32,469 nt of DNA from an uncultured bacterium (GCA_913041175.1 CAJWGW010000004.1:1-32469), one strand, 5' to 3'. Counted from the stretch's first letter, positions 9,530 through 18,775 are shown. The notes: a model not told the origin generated them from the sequence alone. Translations and numbers: made by a program.

Positions 9530-11242
9530 ATGGCAACACAAGTAGAACAAATTAAAGAAAAATTAGGGATTGTGGATGTCGTAGGCCAGTATATAAAATT
9601 AGAAAAGGCAGGAAGTAATCTAAAGGCGAAATGTCCATTTCATAATGAAAAGACCCCATCTTTTTTTGTATCTCCTGCAAGAAATTCATATTATTGTTTT
9701 GGGTGTAATGCAAAGGGTGACATCTTTTCATTCGTAGAGCAGTTTGAAGGTGTTGATTTTACTGGTGCGCTTAAAATTCTCGGGGAAAAAGCGGGAGTAC
9801 AGATTGTATATGAGAGACAGGATATAAGAGATGAAAAGTCACGTCTCCACAGTATTATGGAGGACGCAACATTGTTCTTTGAAGAAAATTTAAACAAGCA
9901 GAAAAAAGTATTAGAGTATCTGAAAAAAAGAGGTCTTGATGATAAAACGATAAAAACGTGGCGTGTAGGGTATTCTCCAGATTCATGGAGTTCTTTATAT
10001 GAACACTTGAAAGGTAAGTTCAACACCGATGAGATTAATAAAGCTGGACTTATAAAAAAATCTGAGAAAGGCGGAGATTATTATGATAGATTTCGCGGTA
10101 GAATTATGTTCCCTATCTCTGATAATTCAGGTAGGATAATAGCATTTTCCGGAAGAATATTTAAAGATAATGAAAATGAGGCCAAGTATATTAATTCTCC
10201 AGAAACACAGCTTTTCAGCAAATCTAAAATACTTTATGGCTACGATAAAGCGAAATTTTCAATAAGGAAATTAAATTTCTCAATTGTCGTTGAAGGACAG
10301 ATGGACATACTTCTATCACATCAAGCTCTATTTACAAATACTGTAGCACTTTCAGGGACCGCACTCACAGAAGAACAAGTAGGACTTTTAAAGAGACTTT
10401 CAGGAAACGTTGTGTTAGCATTTGACTCTGATTCTGCGGGAGTAGCATCATCTGGAAAGAGTGCAATGCTGATGCTCTCTTTAGGTATGGATGTTAAGGT
10501 TACGCATTTAAAACAGGGAGAAGATCCATCTGATGTTTTGAATAGAAGTAAGGACGAATGGAAAAAAGCAATTAGGAATTCAAAACATATTGTAGACTTC
10601 TATCTTGATATACTTAGAGATTCAATAGACGATAAGAGAAAACTGCGTCTAAAAGTTGGACAAACTGTACTTCCATATATTAAAGTAATTTCAAATAAGA
10701 TTGATCAGGAGCATTTCATATCAGTTGTAGCACACAGGCTTGGAGTTGCGGAAGATGCAGTGCGAGAGGAAGTTGAAAATGTCCTGCCTGCACAGATATG
10801 TCCAGAGTTTGGAGAATATAAATCAAGTATAGAAGAGAGAACACCTGAATCCACCAAACGAAGTTCTATAGAAAATAAGCTTGCAGGCATAATTCTGTGG
10901 CAGAAAAGTATGGACAAATCGCTTGTTAATGTTGACTCAGTTATTACGGACTTGAAAAAGATTGTAGGTATAGAAAAGGTCGAAAGTCTTTTAAATCAGG
11001 GGGATCGTTTTGAAGAACTTTTGTTTGAAGCAGAATTGACAAATGATGACTCAGACAAAATAAGAGAAGACCTTGATGAACTTATATATCATCTAAAAAA
11101 AGAATATATCAAAGATGATTTAGAGAAAGTTTTCGGAGAATTAAAATCAGCAGAAGAGAAAGGCGATTCTGAAAAAATATCAAAAAAGCTGAAAAAGTAT
11201 AAAGAATTATCAGATGAATTAGCAAATATTAATACTAAATAA
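9530..11242 (+). CDS. dnaG: DNA primase DnaG
   Basis: This enzyme makes RNA primers at the replication fork and is recruited by the DnaB helicase. The 570-aa protein has the full order of domains. A CHC2 zinc-binding domain uses C35, H38, C56 and C59. The TOPRIM catalytic core has VVEGQMD with E255 and FDSDSAG with D299 and D301. A Lys/Glu-rich helical C-terminal part corresponds to the helicase-binding domain. It sits between rpoC and rpoD, with only 3 nt to rpoD. dnaG-rpoD adjacency is the classical macromolecular-synthesis arrangement, here without rpsU and instead attached to rpoBC. Confidence 0.97.
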   Translation: MATQVEQIKEKLGIVDVVGQYIKLEKAGSNLKAKCPFHNEKTPSFFVSPARNSYYCFGCNAKGDIFSFVEQFEGVDFTGALKILGEKAGVQIVYERQDIRDEKSRLHSIMEDATLFFEENLNKQKKVLEYLKKRGLDDKTIKTWRVGYSPDSWSSLYEHLKGKFNTDEINKAGLIKKSEKGGDYYDRFRGRIMFPISDNSGRIIAFSGRIFKDNENEAKYINSPETQLFSKSKILYGYDKAKFSIRKLNFSIVVEGQMDILLSHQALFTNTVALSGTALTEEQVGLLKRLSGNVVLAFDSDSAGVASSGKSAMLMLSLGMDVKVTHLKQGEDPSDVLNRSKDEWKKAIRNSKHIVDFYLDILRDSIDDKRKLRLKVGQTVLPYIKVISNKIDQEHFISVVAHRLGVAEDAVREEVENVLPAQICPEFGEYKSSIEERTPESTKRSSIENKLAGIILWQKSMDKSLVNVDSVITDLKKIVGIEKVESLLNQGDRFEELLFEAELTNDDSDKIREDLDELIYHLKKEYIKDDLEKVFGELKSAEEKGDSEKISKKLKKYKELSDELANINTK

Positions 11243-11245
11243 AAA

Positions 11246-12517
11246 ATGCCGAAGAAAAAAACAAAAAAGAATCCGCCAGCTGGCGAAAAGAAGAAAAAGA
11301 CGAAGATTGTAAAAAAGGTTAAAAAAACCAAAAAATCTGTTTCGGCGAAAAAGAAATCTAAGCCTAAAAAGAAGGTCGCAAAGAAAAAACTTGTCCCCAA
11401 GAAAAGTAAACCGCTCACTAAAAAGGTTGTATCAAAAAAAACCAAAGCGCTTGAAAGAAAGGCACGAGAGCTTCTCTCAAAGGGGCGTCAAAGAGGGTTC
11501 GTAACATATGATGAAATTCTGAAAGAATTTCCATCAATTGAGACGGACATCATTTTCCTTGAAGAATTGTATGAAAAATTTGGTGCTGCAAAAACTGATG
11601 TACTTGAAAGTAGCGGAATGCTTGATGACAAATCATTTGAACTGGTTAACAAAAAAAATGTGTATAAACGCGGAAGCGATATATCTTCACATGATTCAAT
11701 TCAGATGTATCTTCGTGAGATAGGGCAGTATCCGCTTTTGACAAAAAAAGAAGAACAGGAACTTGCCAAGAGAATCTTAGCAGCAGATGACGAAGCGAGG
11801 AATCTTCTTGCGCGAGCAAACCTGCGTCTCGTTGTTTCAATAGCAAAAAGATATGTCGGCAGGAGTCCAGATCTCACACTTCTTGATCTGATACAAGAGG
11901 GGAACCTCGGGCTCTTCAAAGCAGTGGATAAATTTGACCATACAAAGGGTTATAAGTTCTCTACTTATGCTACATGGTGGATAAGGCAAGCTATCACAAG
12001 AGCCCTTGCTGACCAGTCGCGCACTATAAGGATTCCTGTTCATATGGTTGAGACGATTGCAAAGTACAAGCAGGTTTTCAGACGGCTTTCGCAGGACTTG
12101 GGGCGTGACCCACTTCCCGAGGAGATTGCAGCAGAAATGGATTTGGATGTTACTAAGATTTACCAGATTGAAAAGATCAATCAGGATACTATCTCTCTTG
12201 AACGTCCAGTCGGCGATGATGGAGATGAAAAATCAACACTTGGGGATTTTATAAAAGACGAGAAAATTTCCTCACCAGACCAAGACACTTCAAGGAGGAT
12301 TTTAGCTGATCAGATAAAAGAGATCTTGGATGACCTCTCACCAAAAGAGAAAAAGATTCTTGAGATGAGAAACGGTCTATCAGATGGTATTTATCATACA
12401 TTGGAGGAAGTAGGGAGAGAATTTGGAGTTACTCGAGAGCGTATCAGGCAGATTGAAGCAAAAGCGTTAGAGAAAATCCAAAAACACGAAAAATCCAAAC
12501 GCCTTAGAAACTACTAA
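11246..12517 (+). CDS. rpoD: Primary RNA polymerase sigma factor RpoD (sigma-70)
   Basis: This is the housekeeping sigma factor, 423 aa. The first 75 or so residues are an unusual Lys-rich low-complexity extension in place of a normal region 1.1. Region 1.2/2 follows ([42 protein letters not shown] with the core-binding and -10 recognition helices). Region 3 comes next, then region 4 with the -35-binding helix-turn-helix ([19 protein letters not shown]). Residues 10-13 (PPAG) are encoded by a copy of the 16-bp palindrome. A hairpin follows the stop. Full regions 2 and 4 imply normal recognition of TTGACA/TATAAT, which agrees with the promoters seen in this window. Confidence 0.97.
   Translation: MPKKKTKKNPPAGEKKKKTKIVKKVKKTKKSVSAKKKSKPKKKVAKKKLVPKKSKPLTKKVVSKKTKALERKARELLSKGRQRGFVTYDEILKEFPSIETDIIFLEELYEKFGAAKTDVLESSGMLDDKSFELVNKKNVYKRGSDISSHDSIQMYLREIGQYPLLTKKEEQELAKRILAADDEARNLLARANLRLVVSIAKRYVGRSPDLTLLDLIQEGNLGLFKAVDKFDHTKGYKFSTYATWWIRQAITRALADQSRTIRIPVHMVETIAKYKQVFRRLSQDLGRDPLPEEIAAEMDLDVTKIYQIEKINQDTISLERPVGDDGDEKSTLGDFIKDEKISSPDQDTSRRILADQIKEILDDLSPKEKKILEMRNGLSDGIYHTLEEVGREFGVTRERIRQIEAKALEKIQKHEKSKRLRNY
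11272..11287. repeat. CCGCCAGC palindrome family, copy 2 (inside rpoD)
   Basis: TCCGCCAGCTGGCGAA has one mismatch to the perfect palindrome. It is read in frame as Pro-Pro-Ala-Gly-Glu in the Lys-rich N-terminal extension of RpoD. Confidence 0.75.
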
Positions 12518-12518
12518 A

Positions 12519-12559
12519 CCCTGTTTAAGTTTGACTTAAACAGACAGGGGCTATATTTT
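12519..12559 (+). terminator. Hairpin after rpoD, overlapping the next gene's promoter
   Basis: A 9-bp stem, CTGTTTAAG (12521-12529) and CTTAAACAG (12535-12543), has loop TTTGA. An alternative outer pairing CCCTGT/ACAGGG is possible. A weak TATATTTT run follows. The loop also contains TTGACT (12531-12536), which with TATTTT (12554-12559) at 17-nt spacing could be the promoter of the next gene, whose ATG is 10 nt further on. Confidence 0.55.
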
Positions 12560-12569
12560 AAGCCATATT

Positions 12570-14048
12570 ATGCAACTATCTAAAACAGAATATATTATGT
12601 TTCTTAAGCATCCAGCTTGGCTGTGGTTAAAGAAGCACGACAAATCAAAATTGCCTGAGCCGGACGAGAACTTGCAGGCAATATTTGACTCTGGTAAAGA
12701 GTTTGAGCAATATGCTGAAAAAAGATTCCCTGATGGCGCGCAAGTTGGATTTGACTCTTTCAAGGATTATATGTCAATGCCAAAGCGGACCAAGCAGGTG
12801 CTTGATAGCGGGACTAAAGTCATATTTCAGGGTAGATTTGAAGCAAACAGTATTACCTGTATTTGTGATGTAATAGAACGGACAGAGGAGGGTGAGTTTA
12901 ATCTATACGAAATTAAGTCCAGCACAAAGAGCAAGCCAGAGCACTCATATGATCTTGCATTTCAGACGGTTGTTCTTGAAGGATCAGGACTCAAAGTAAA
13001 AAATATAGCAGTTGTACATGTTAATAATCAATATGTGAAGAATGGAGAAATAGACCCAATTGAATTATCTACTATAACTGATGTTACAAGCGAAGTACGC
13101 GATAAAATAGAAGGAACTAAAGAAAGTATCAAACGTGCGCTTGATGTGATTAATTTGTCTGAGATACCCGACCCATCTCCGCGCTATGTCAAACTTGGCG
13201 CGTTTAGTGAATGGATGGAGATTTACAAAGCTTTGGGCAAAAAGGTTGATAAATACAGCATATACAACCTCATAGCTCCCAGTACTAAGAGTTTAGGAGA
13301 GCTTGAGGATTTGGGTGTAGAATCTATCAAAGATATATCGGACGATTTTAAACTAACAGCTAAACAACAGGCACAAGTTGTGGCGACCAAAAAGGATGAG
13401 CAAATGGTAGATAAGAAAGGTGTTGAAGAGTTCTTAGGCACTTTGACTTACCCATTATATTTTCTTGATTATGAAACTGCAATGGGAACTGTCCCGATAT
13501 ATGACGGGACCAAACCTTATCAGCAGATACCATTTCAATATTCTTTACATGTTGTTAAAGAAAAAAGTAGTGAGCCTGCCCAGCTTGAATATTTACACAG
13601 AGATAGCAGTAACCCAGTTCCCGATTTGTTAAAAAGACTTAAAGAAGACATCGGTCCTGTTGGCAGTGTGATAGTTTGGTATAAAAGTTTTGAGATGAAA
13701 CGAAACGAAGAAATGGCAGAGATGTTTCCAGAATTTGCTGAATTTTTAGAGGGGGTTAATGGTAGAGTAGTGGACTTAATGGAGCCCTTCTCAAATGGAT
13801 TGTTCGTAGATAAAGATTTTCTTGGCAGTGCTTCCATAAAGAAGGTTTTACCAGTATTAGTTCCCGAACTGTCGTATAAAGAGCTTGGTATTCAAGAAGG
13901 CGCATCAGCTCAACGACTATGGATGGAGGAGGTCTTGAAAGGGGATAGTAGTATAGATAAAGAAAAATTATTCTCTGATCTTGTTAAATATTGTACATTG
14001 GATACTCTTGCTATGGTAAAAATCTGGAGCGTTTTGGAGAATTTATAA
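12570..14048 (+). CDS. Fused Cas4/RecB-like PD-(D/E)XK and DEDD (DUF2779-type) nuclease
   Basis: This 492-aa protein has two predicted nuclease domains. The N-terminal half resembles Cas4/RecB-type PD-(D/E)XK nucleases, with D100 and E114-x-K116 (CDV ... YEIKSS). The C-terminal half resembles the DUF2779 RNase H-fold family, with D300-x-E302 (FLDYETAMG), an aspartate at about 402 and D478 (YCTLDTLAM). The cysteine cluster that binds Fe-S in many Cas4-like proteins is absent: only C97, C99 and C475 are present, and the usual early cysteine position reads HPAWLWL. No cas genes are nearby. A DNA-repair or DNA-processing role is inferred; the substrate is unknown. It ends in a strong terminator. 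Confidence 0.8.
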   Translation: MQLSKTEYIMFLKHPAWLWLKKHDKSKLPEPDENLQAIFDSGKEFEQYAEKRFPDGAQVGFDSFKDYMSMPKRTKQVLDSGTKVIFQGRFEANSITCICDVIERTEEGEFNLYEIKSSTKSKPEHSYDLAFQTVVLEGSGLKVKNIAVVHVNNQYVKNGEIDPIELSTITDVTSEVRDKIEGTKESIKRALDVINLSEIPDPSPRYVKLGAFSEWMEIYKALGKKVDKYSIYNLIAPSTKSLGELEDLGVESIKDISDDFKLTAKQQAQVVATKKDEQMVDKKGVEEFLGTLTYPLYFLDYETAMGTVPIYDGTKPYQQIPFQYSLHVVKEKSSEPAQLEYLHRDSSNPVPDLLKRLKEDIGPVGSVIVWYKSFEMKRNEEMAEMFPEFAEFLEGVNGRVVDLMEPFSNGLFVDKDFLGSASIKKVLPVLVPELSYKELGIQEGASAQRLWMEEVLKGDSSIDKEKLFSDLVKYCTLDTLAMVKIWSVLENL

Positions 14049-14094
14049 CAACACCCCGCGAGCCGAAGGCTCGCGGGGTGTTGTTTGAGTTTTT
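14047..14094 (+). terminator. Strong terminator between convergent genes
   Basis: A perfect 18-bp stem runs 14047-14064 and 14068-14085 with a GAA loop and a GC-rich core (CCCCGCGAGCC). It is followed by TTTGAGTTTTT. It overlaps the last bases of the nuclease stop codon and lies 10 bp from the stop of the DsbA-like gene on the other strand. The T-run favours the plus strand, but the stem may serve both. Confidence 0.93.
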
Positions 14095-14095
14095 A

Positions 14096-14851
14096 TTATT
14101 CTGTATCTACTGTATCTTCTTCAACTGTCTCGTCTGTTGTATCAGTTGTATCACTCTCCGCAAGGACTGCATCAATTGCAGCTTTCATTGCGGAGAATGG
14201 TTGTGCGCCGGGGATTGCAATCTTCTCATCTCCAACGAGCATTATGTTGTGAGGAGTTCCTCGTCCGCCTGAAGCAAACGCGTCAGCCAAGCCATCAGCA
14301 ACTTTCTTTTTGTTGTCTCCATTGTCAAGACATTCTTCAAGTTTTGCTCCATCAAGCCCGACATCCTCTGCGATTTGCGGAAGCAAATCCAAGTCAAGAC
14401 CATTATTTGAAGGAGTTATTTCATAAAGTCTGTCTGTGTATGCCCAGAACGTGATGTTGCCTCCTTGGTCAAATGCACACTCTGTAGCTTCAGCTTCTTT
14501 TGCCGCTTTTGAGTGAAGCTGTTCAAGAGGGAAATGTCTGTAAACCCAAGCAACCTTTCCGTCTTTGCCGTACTCATCAATGACCTGATGCATTGTCTCG
14601 TGGAATCTCTTACAGAATGGACACTCTGTGTCAGAGTATTCAACGACTATAATCTCAGCATTAGGATTACCAAGAATGTGGTCCGCTTCTGAAATTGGCT
14701 TCATATCTTTTGCGATATCTTCTGTTTGCCCATTATCACCATTATTATCAGCTACTGTAGGTGAACCCCCTTTGTTCACCATAAAAAGTGCTCCTGCAAT
14801 AACTATTGCAGCGATTATAATTGACGCAGGAATCATTAATTTACTATCCAT
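14096..14851 (-). CDS. Membrane-anchored DsbA-like thioredoxin-fold protein
   Basis: This 251-aa protein is predicted to form or isomerise disulfide bonds outside the membrane. An N-terminal hydrophobic segment (about residues 6-25) acts as an anchor or signal. A short Asn/Gly/Asp-rich linker follows, then a thioredoxin fold with the redox motif CPFC (C77, C80) and the cis-proline context RGTPHNIM. Two further cysteines lie in the helical insert. The last 20 or so residues are Asp/Glu/Thr-rich. It matches DSBA-like oxidoreductases (PF13462/PF01323-like, fold recognised by eye). It is last in the rnr-hisS-exonuclease run. Two tandem GTGATAT -10-like boxes lie 20-45 nt upstream of the ATG. Confidence 0.85.
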   Translation of the reverse strand: MDSKLMIPASIIIAAIVIAGALFMVNKGGSPTVADNNGDNGQTEDIAKDMKPISEADHILGNPNAEIIVVEYSDTECPFCKRFHETMHQVIDEYGKDGKVAWVYRHFPLEQLHSKAAKEAEATECAFDQGGNITFWAYTDRLYEITPSNNGLDLDLLPQIAEDVGLDGAKLEECLDNGDNKKKVADGLADAFASGGRGTPHNIMLVGDEKIAIPGAQPFSAMKAAIDAVLAESDTTDTTDETVEEDTVDTE

Positions 14852-14917
14852 ATTTTTTTATTTTCTTATTAATATCACACTACTATATCACACTAAAAGC
14901 TTAGCAGGAAACATTGC

Positions 14918-15493
14918 TTAAAACGGCAAAGTGTGGGTTATTGAGCCATCCTCCTTTTCCTCCCATGTCTTAGTATCGAGTTTTATCTCCCTCGTCTCTC
15001 CCAAATCCTTATATTTAAGAACTCCGTTTTTGAGTGCATATTCGTACAGCTCTTTTGTAATCCTTACATCTTCCTCGCAGTACTTTTTAACCTTTTCAAC
15101 TTCGCCGTTTTTCCACCAAGTTGTTGCTTGGAGCCCATGGCCGATTTTTCTCCTATTCAAAGTTCCCTCTGCGACAGAATCAAGCTTTAAGCGTCTGCCG
15201 AGAGAGTTTTTAATTTCTTTAAGTAAATCTAAACTCTTTATTTTTGTTAAGTCTCCAGAGTAATATTTATTCAAAAGTGGAATATCAAAATGGTCAGAGT
15301 TGTACCCGATAAGCATATCTGCTTTTTCTATAATTGGCCAAAGGTTAGAAAGTTCTTCTTGAGTATAAGAAGTGTATTTATCTGTATCTGAGTCATGTAT
15401 AGATACTACTGACAAATCCAAAAGAGCAGGGTCGGCTTTGCCGACATCCTGAAATACATTACTTGTTTCAATGTCAAAAACTATTTTACGCAC
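14918..15493 (-). CDS. DEDDy 3'-5' exonuclease (RNase H-like, YprB/PolB-exo type)
   Basis: This is a 191-aa single-domain predicted exonuclease. Motif I is FDIET (D7, E9). Motif II is GYNSDHFD with D70. Motif III is YCEED, with Y138 and D142 in the Y-x-x-x-D spacing of the DEDDy class. It resembles the ribonuclease H-like and DNA_pol_B_exo2 families (PF13482/PF10108); which is closer cannot be told by eye. The start is GTG, 2 nt after the hisS stop, so it is co-transcribed and probably coupled. The substrate (DNA proofreading, repair or RNA) is not evident. Confidence 0.8.
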   Translation of the reverse strand: MRKIVFDIETSNVFQDVGKADPALLDLSVVSIHDSDTDKYTSYTQEELSNLWPIIEKADMLIGYNSDHFDIPLLNKYYSGDLTKIKSLDLLKEIKNSLGRRLKLDSVAEGTLNRRKIGHGLQATTWWKNGEVEKVKKYCEEDVRITKELYEYALKNGVLKYKDLGETREIKLDTKTWEEKEDGSITHTLPF

Positions 15494-15495
15494 TT

Positions 15496-16782
15496 TTATA
15501 AAATTATATTTTTTATTTCCTCTCCACTTACTTCTTTTTCTTTACCTGTCTTTAGCTCTTTTAACTTAAATTTTCCACTTTTTTCTTCTTCCTCTCCTAT
15601 GCAGATAACATATGGAACGCCTTGTTTGTCGGCAATCTTTATCTGGTCGCCGACTTTTTTGTCACTCAAATCTACGGCTACATTAAGCCCTTCTGCGCGG
15701 AGTTTTGAAGCTAGCTCTTGTGCTTTAGGCATATTCTCTTGGGCAAGCATGCAGATTACCAAGTTGGTCGTTGATACATATTCTGGAATTAAATTTCGTA
15801 CTTCAAGAAAGTTCTTAACCGGTACATCTCCCATACCAAAACCAACAGCAGGAACTTTCTCTGCGCCAAAAACTTCAAGTAAATTATCATAGCGTCCACC
15901 TCCAAACACAGAACGGTTGTTTTCTGGATTTGTATCATATACTTCAAATACCATTCCTGTGTAATAGTCAAAACCTCGTTTTAACCAAGGGTCAATATTT
16001 ACATTTATTCCTGAATTAGATAATTTTGCTCTTAATTCTTCTAAATATTTTATTTCTTTAACGATTCCTTTTTCAAAATATCTAGTTCTTAAAATATCTA
16101 AAAGTTTAGAGGCTTGTTCTTTTCCAATTATTTCTCCCGCTTTTTTTAAGAAGTTCTCATCTGATATTTTATCGTATTTGTTAATTATTTCTGTAAGTAT
16201 ATTTGTATTTTCTGGATTTGTACTAAACATTATTTTTAGATATTGATTTAATACCCCAGCATAGCTTATTCTGATTTCAAAATCTTTATCTTCTGCTCCG
16301 AAATCTTTCATAATCTGATATGCAAGTGAGATTATTTCTACATCTGCATCTATTTCATTGCTACCAAACAAATCGGCATTTAACTGCCAATGTTCACGCA
16401 CGCGCCCGCGCTGCGGGCGCTCATACCGAAAAGCGTTCGGTATGGAGTACCAACGAAGAGGGAAGCTAAGTTCGCGTTTTTTACCTGCTATCATTCTTGC
16501 AAGTGTTGGCGTCATCTCAGGGCGGAGGGTTACATTCCTGTCTCCTCTATCTTTAAAAGAGTAAGTCTGCTCCTTTACAAGCTCTTCGCCTGATTTGGCT
16601 TCGTAAAGCTCTGTGGGCTCAAGGATTGACGCTCCGTACTCTACATATCCAAAACTCTCTACTGTCTTTCGCATTTTACCGAAAATGTAGTTTTGAACAG
16701 CCATATCTGCAGGATAAAAATCCCGTACCCCTTTGTACGGTTCTGTCCCTAGTTTTCCTTTGTTTTTTGACTCATTAGTCAT
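15496..16782 (-). CDS. hisS: Histidyl-tRNA synthetase
   Basis: This class II aminoacyl-tRNA synthetase charges tRNA-His; length is 428 aa, normal for HisRS. Motif 2 (PNAFRYERPQRGR), the histidine-A loop (RGFDYYTGMVFEVY), GGGRYDNL and motif 3 (AVGFGMGD) are visible. The C-terminal anticodon-binding domain follows (about residues 330-428). The motif 2 coding region contains two adjacent perfect GC-rich hairpins. A promoter ends 7 nt before the ATG, so the mRNA is probably leaderless. The downstream exonuclease gene follows with a 2-nt gap. Confidence 0.97.
   Translation of the reverse strand: MTNESKNKGKLGTEPYKGVRDFYPADMAVQNYIFGKMRKTVESFGYVEYGASILEPTELYEAKSGEELVKEQTYSFKDRGDRNVTLRPEMTPTLARMIAGKKRELSFPLRWYSIPNAFRYERPQRGRVREHWQLNADLFGSNEIDADVEIISLAYQIMKDFGAEDKDFEIRISYAGVLNQYLKIMFSTNPENTNILTEIINKYDKISDENFLKKAGEIIGKEQASKLLDILRTRYFEKGIVKEIKYLEELRAKLSNSGINVNIDPWLKRGFDYYTGMVFEVYDTNPENNRSVFGGGRYDNLLEVFGAEKVPAVGFGMGDVPVKNFLEVRNLIPEYVSTTNLVICMLAQENMPKAQELASKLRAEGLNVAVDLSDKKVGDQIKIADKQGVPYVICIGEEEEKSGKFKLKELKTGKEKEVSGEEIKNIIL
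16402..16444. repeat. Two adjacent perfect hairpins inside hisS
   Basis: GCGCCCGC (16402-16409) pairs with GCGGGCGC (16413-16420) across a 3-nt loop. CATACCGAA (16422-16430) pairs with TTCGGTATG (16436-16444) across a 5-nt loop. They lie one base apart in the motif 2 coding region and do not lengthen the protein. Confidence 0.6.
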
Positions 16783-16789
16783 AATTCAA

Positions 16790-16818
16790 ATAATAACGGA
16801 ATTGACGCCTTCATACAA
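16790..16818 (-). promoter_or_regulatory. Predicted hisS promoter giving a leaderless mRNA
   Basis: Read on the minus strand: -35 TTGTAT (16818-16813), a 17-nt spacer, and -10 TATTAT (16795-16790). The -10 ends 7 nt before the ATG at 16782, so the predicted start of transcription coincides with the start codon. An imperfect palindrome (16821-16842) lies between it and the rnr stop. Confidence 0.65.
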
Positions 16819-16846
16819 GTGTTACGTAGCTTGCTATGCAACTTCT

Positions 16847-18775
16847 TTACACAATCACAAAGTCAAGAGTCTTCTTGTCCAAGTCGGCGTCGAGGAGTTT
16901 AATCTTTACTTTATCCCCCAAAGTGAATGATTTTCCGCCTCGCTCGCCTTTGATGCTGTATGTTTTTTTATCAAGTGTATAGAAGTCATCACCAATCTTG
17001 CTCACATGCACAAGTCCTTCTGACTTTGTATTCACATCTTCCACAAAGATACCGAACTCAGCGACGCCGGTTATCTTACCGTCAAATACTTCACCAATAT
17101 GCTCTTTCATATATTCAATCTGTTTGTAGCGGATAGAGTCGCGTTCTGCTTGAGTTGCCTCTATCTCCTGCTCGGTTGAGGTCAGTGTTAGCTTTTCATA
17201 TTTTGAAAGCTCTTCTTTTGGTATCTCATCTCCAGTCAATTGACTCTTCATAATCCTATGCACCATAAGGTCAGGATAACGACGAATAGGGGAAGTAAAG
17301 TGCGTATAGTACTTGAACGCAAGTCCAAAGTGCCCGATGTTTTTGGTTGAATACACTGCCTTTGACATTGAGCGGATTGCAGATATTTTTATAAGGTCCT
17401 CTACTGGCTTACCCTCTATTTGCTTAAAGAGATTGTTTATATCGTGCGTTGTTACGCCACCCTCTTTTGGGTTGAAGTCGTAACCAATAGCATTAACGAA
17501 AATCTTCAAATCCTGTATCTTCTCGGGGTCTGGTACATCGTGGATACGATATACAAAAAGCAGTCCTTTCTTGTTTAATTTATTTATATATTGCGCAACT
17601 TCTTTGTTCGCAAGAAGCATATACTCTTCAATAAGATGATTCGTGTCATACATTATCTTTCTTTCGACTCCAGTTGGCTTGCCGTTTTCATCAAGTGTGA
17701 ACCTGACCTCGTCGTGCTCAAATGCAACAGAACCTTTTTTGAATCTCTCTTTGCGGATTATTTTTGCGACTTCATCCAAAGTTTTCAATTCTTCATAATA
17801 CTCTCCCGATTTTGCATCTATTGTTTTTTGTGCGTCTTCGTAAGAGAAGCGTTTGTCAGAGCGGATTATAGTCTTGCCAAACCAATGACTTTTTACCTCA
17901 CCTTCTTTTGACATTTCAAGTACTGCTGAATATGCGAGACGGTCTTCTTCAGGCCTTAAACTGCATACATCGTTTGAGAGAACTTCAGGAAGCATAGGTA
18001 TTGTTCTGTCCACAAGGTAGATAGAAGTTGCGCGCTTTTGCGCTTCTTTGTCGATTGCATCTCCCGGTTTTATATAATGTGATACATCTGCGATGTGAAT
18101 ACCGATTTCGAGGTTGCCGTTTCCAAGTGTTTTTATAGAAAGTGCGTCGTCAAAGTCTTTTGCATCTGGTGGGTCTATCGTCATCGTCGTTATACCTCTG
18201 AAATCTTTTCTCTTTTGTGCCTCTTCTTTAAAAGTATCTTCTTTTTTGTCTCCAATAACTTTTGCAGATTTTTCTACTTCCTCGGGGAAGCCAGTTTCAA
18301 AACCGTGACTCAAAACGATAGACTGCATCTCTACATTGTGCTCACCCTTACGCCCGAGGACTTGGAGTATCTTTCCCTCTGGGTTTTTCTTAGGGTTGTC
18401 CCAGTGGGTGAGTTCTACAAGTACTTTCATTCCGTCTTCTGCTTTCTCCTCAGGAGAGAGAAGTATGTCCATATACATCCTTTGGTCATCTGGGTCGAGG
18501 AAAGAAAGCCCGTCTTGCTTTTCAACTGTACCGACGAACTGGGTTTTTGCTCGTTCAATGATTTTTATAACTTCACCCTGAAGTCGCTTGCCTTCTACTT
18601 TAGGATGGAGCATTATTTCAACCTCGTCTTTATTGAGAGCTGTGTTTATATAGTCGTTTGGTATCTCTATATCCTCTTCAAAGGCCTCATTTGGCACATA
18701 TCCAACGCCTCGTCTTGTGACGGTTATATTGCCTGTAATATGTGAGGTTTTAGCTTTGCCTTGCTTATTATCCAT
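16847..18775 (-). CDS. rnr: Ribonuclease R (RNB family 3'-5' exoribonuclease)
   Basis: This processive exoribonuclease degrades structured RNA. I place the start at the ATG at 18775 (642 aa). The frame stays open to 18961, but the extra 62 codons cross the opposing rpsP gene and the rnr promoter. N-terminal cold-shock OB domains come first. The RNB catalytic domain follows, with DPPDAKDFDDA at residues 201-211 holding the metal-binding aspartates, and HIADVSHY. A C-terminal S1 domain is GKITGVAEFGIFVED. The family is often longer (700-800 aa); here the Lys-rich tail is missing. It is divergent from rpsP, with an 85-bp shared promoter region. Confidence 0.95.
   Translation of the reverse strand: MDNKQGKAKTSHITGNITVTRRGVGYVPNEAFEEDIEIPNDYINTALNKDEVEIMLHPKVEGKRLQGEVIKIIERAKTQFVGTVEKQDGLSFLDPDDQRMYMDILLSPEEKAEDGMKVLVELTHWDNPKKNPEGKILQVLGRKGEHNVEMQSIVLSHGFETGFPEEVEKSAKVIGDKKEDTFKEEAQKRKDFRGITTMTIDPPDAKDFDDALSIKTLGNGNLEIGIHIADVSHYIKPGDAIDKEAQKRATSIYLVDRTIPMLPEVLSNDVCSLRPEEDRLAYSAVLEMSKEGEVKSHWFGKTIIRSDKRFSYEDAQKTIDAKSGEYYEELKTLDEVAKIIRKERFKKGSVAFEHDEVRFTLDENGKPTGVERKIMYDTNHLIEEYMLLANKEVAQYINKLNKKGLLFVYRIHDVPDPEKIQDLKIFVNAIGYDFNPKEGGVTTHDINNLFKQIEGKPVEDLIKISAIRSMSKAVYSTKNIGHFGLAFKYYTHFTSPIRRYPDLMVHRIMKSQLTGDEIPKEELSKYEKLTLTSTEQEIEATQAERDSIRYKQIEYMKEHIGEVFDGKITGVAEFGIFVEDVNTKSEGLVHVSKIGDDFYTLDKKTYSIKGERGGKSFTLGDKVKIKLLDADLDKKTLDFVIV

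Noticed and set aside
9068-9550. Minus-strand frame opposite the end of rpoC
   Set aside because: Shadow of rpoC and the start of dnaG; no independent start signal or recognisable domain.
12570-14048. CRISPR-associated Cas4 and a nearby array
   Set aside because: No direct repeats with regular spacers and no other cas gene; the DEDD fusion indicates a stand-alone nuclease.
18095-18745. Plus-strand frame opposite rnr
   Set aside because: Antisense to the conserved RNB domain, Phe/Cys-rich, no plausible product.
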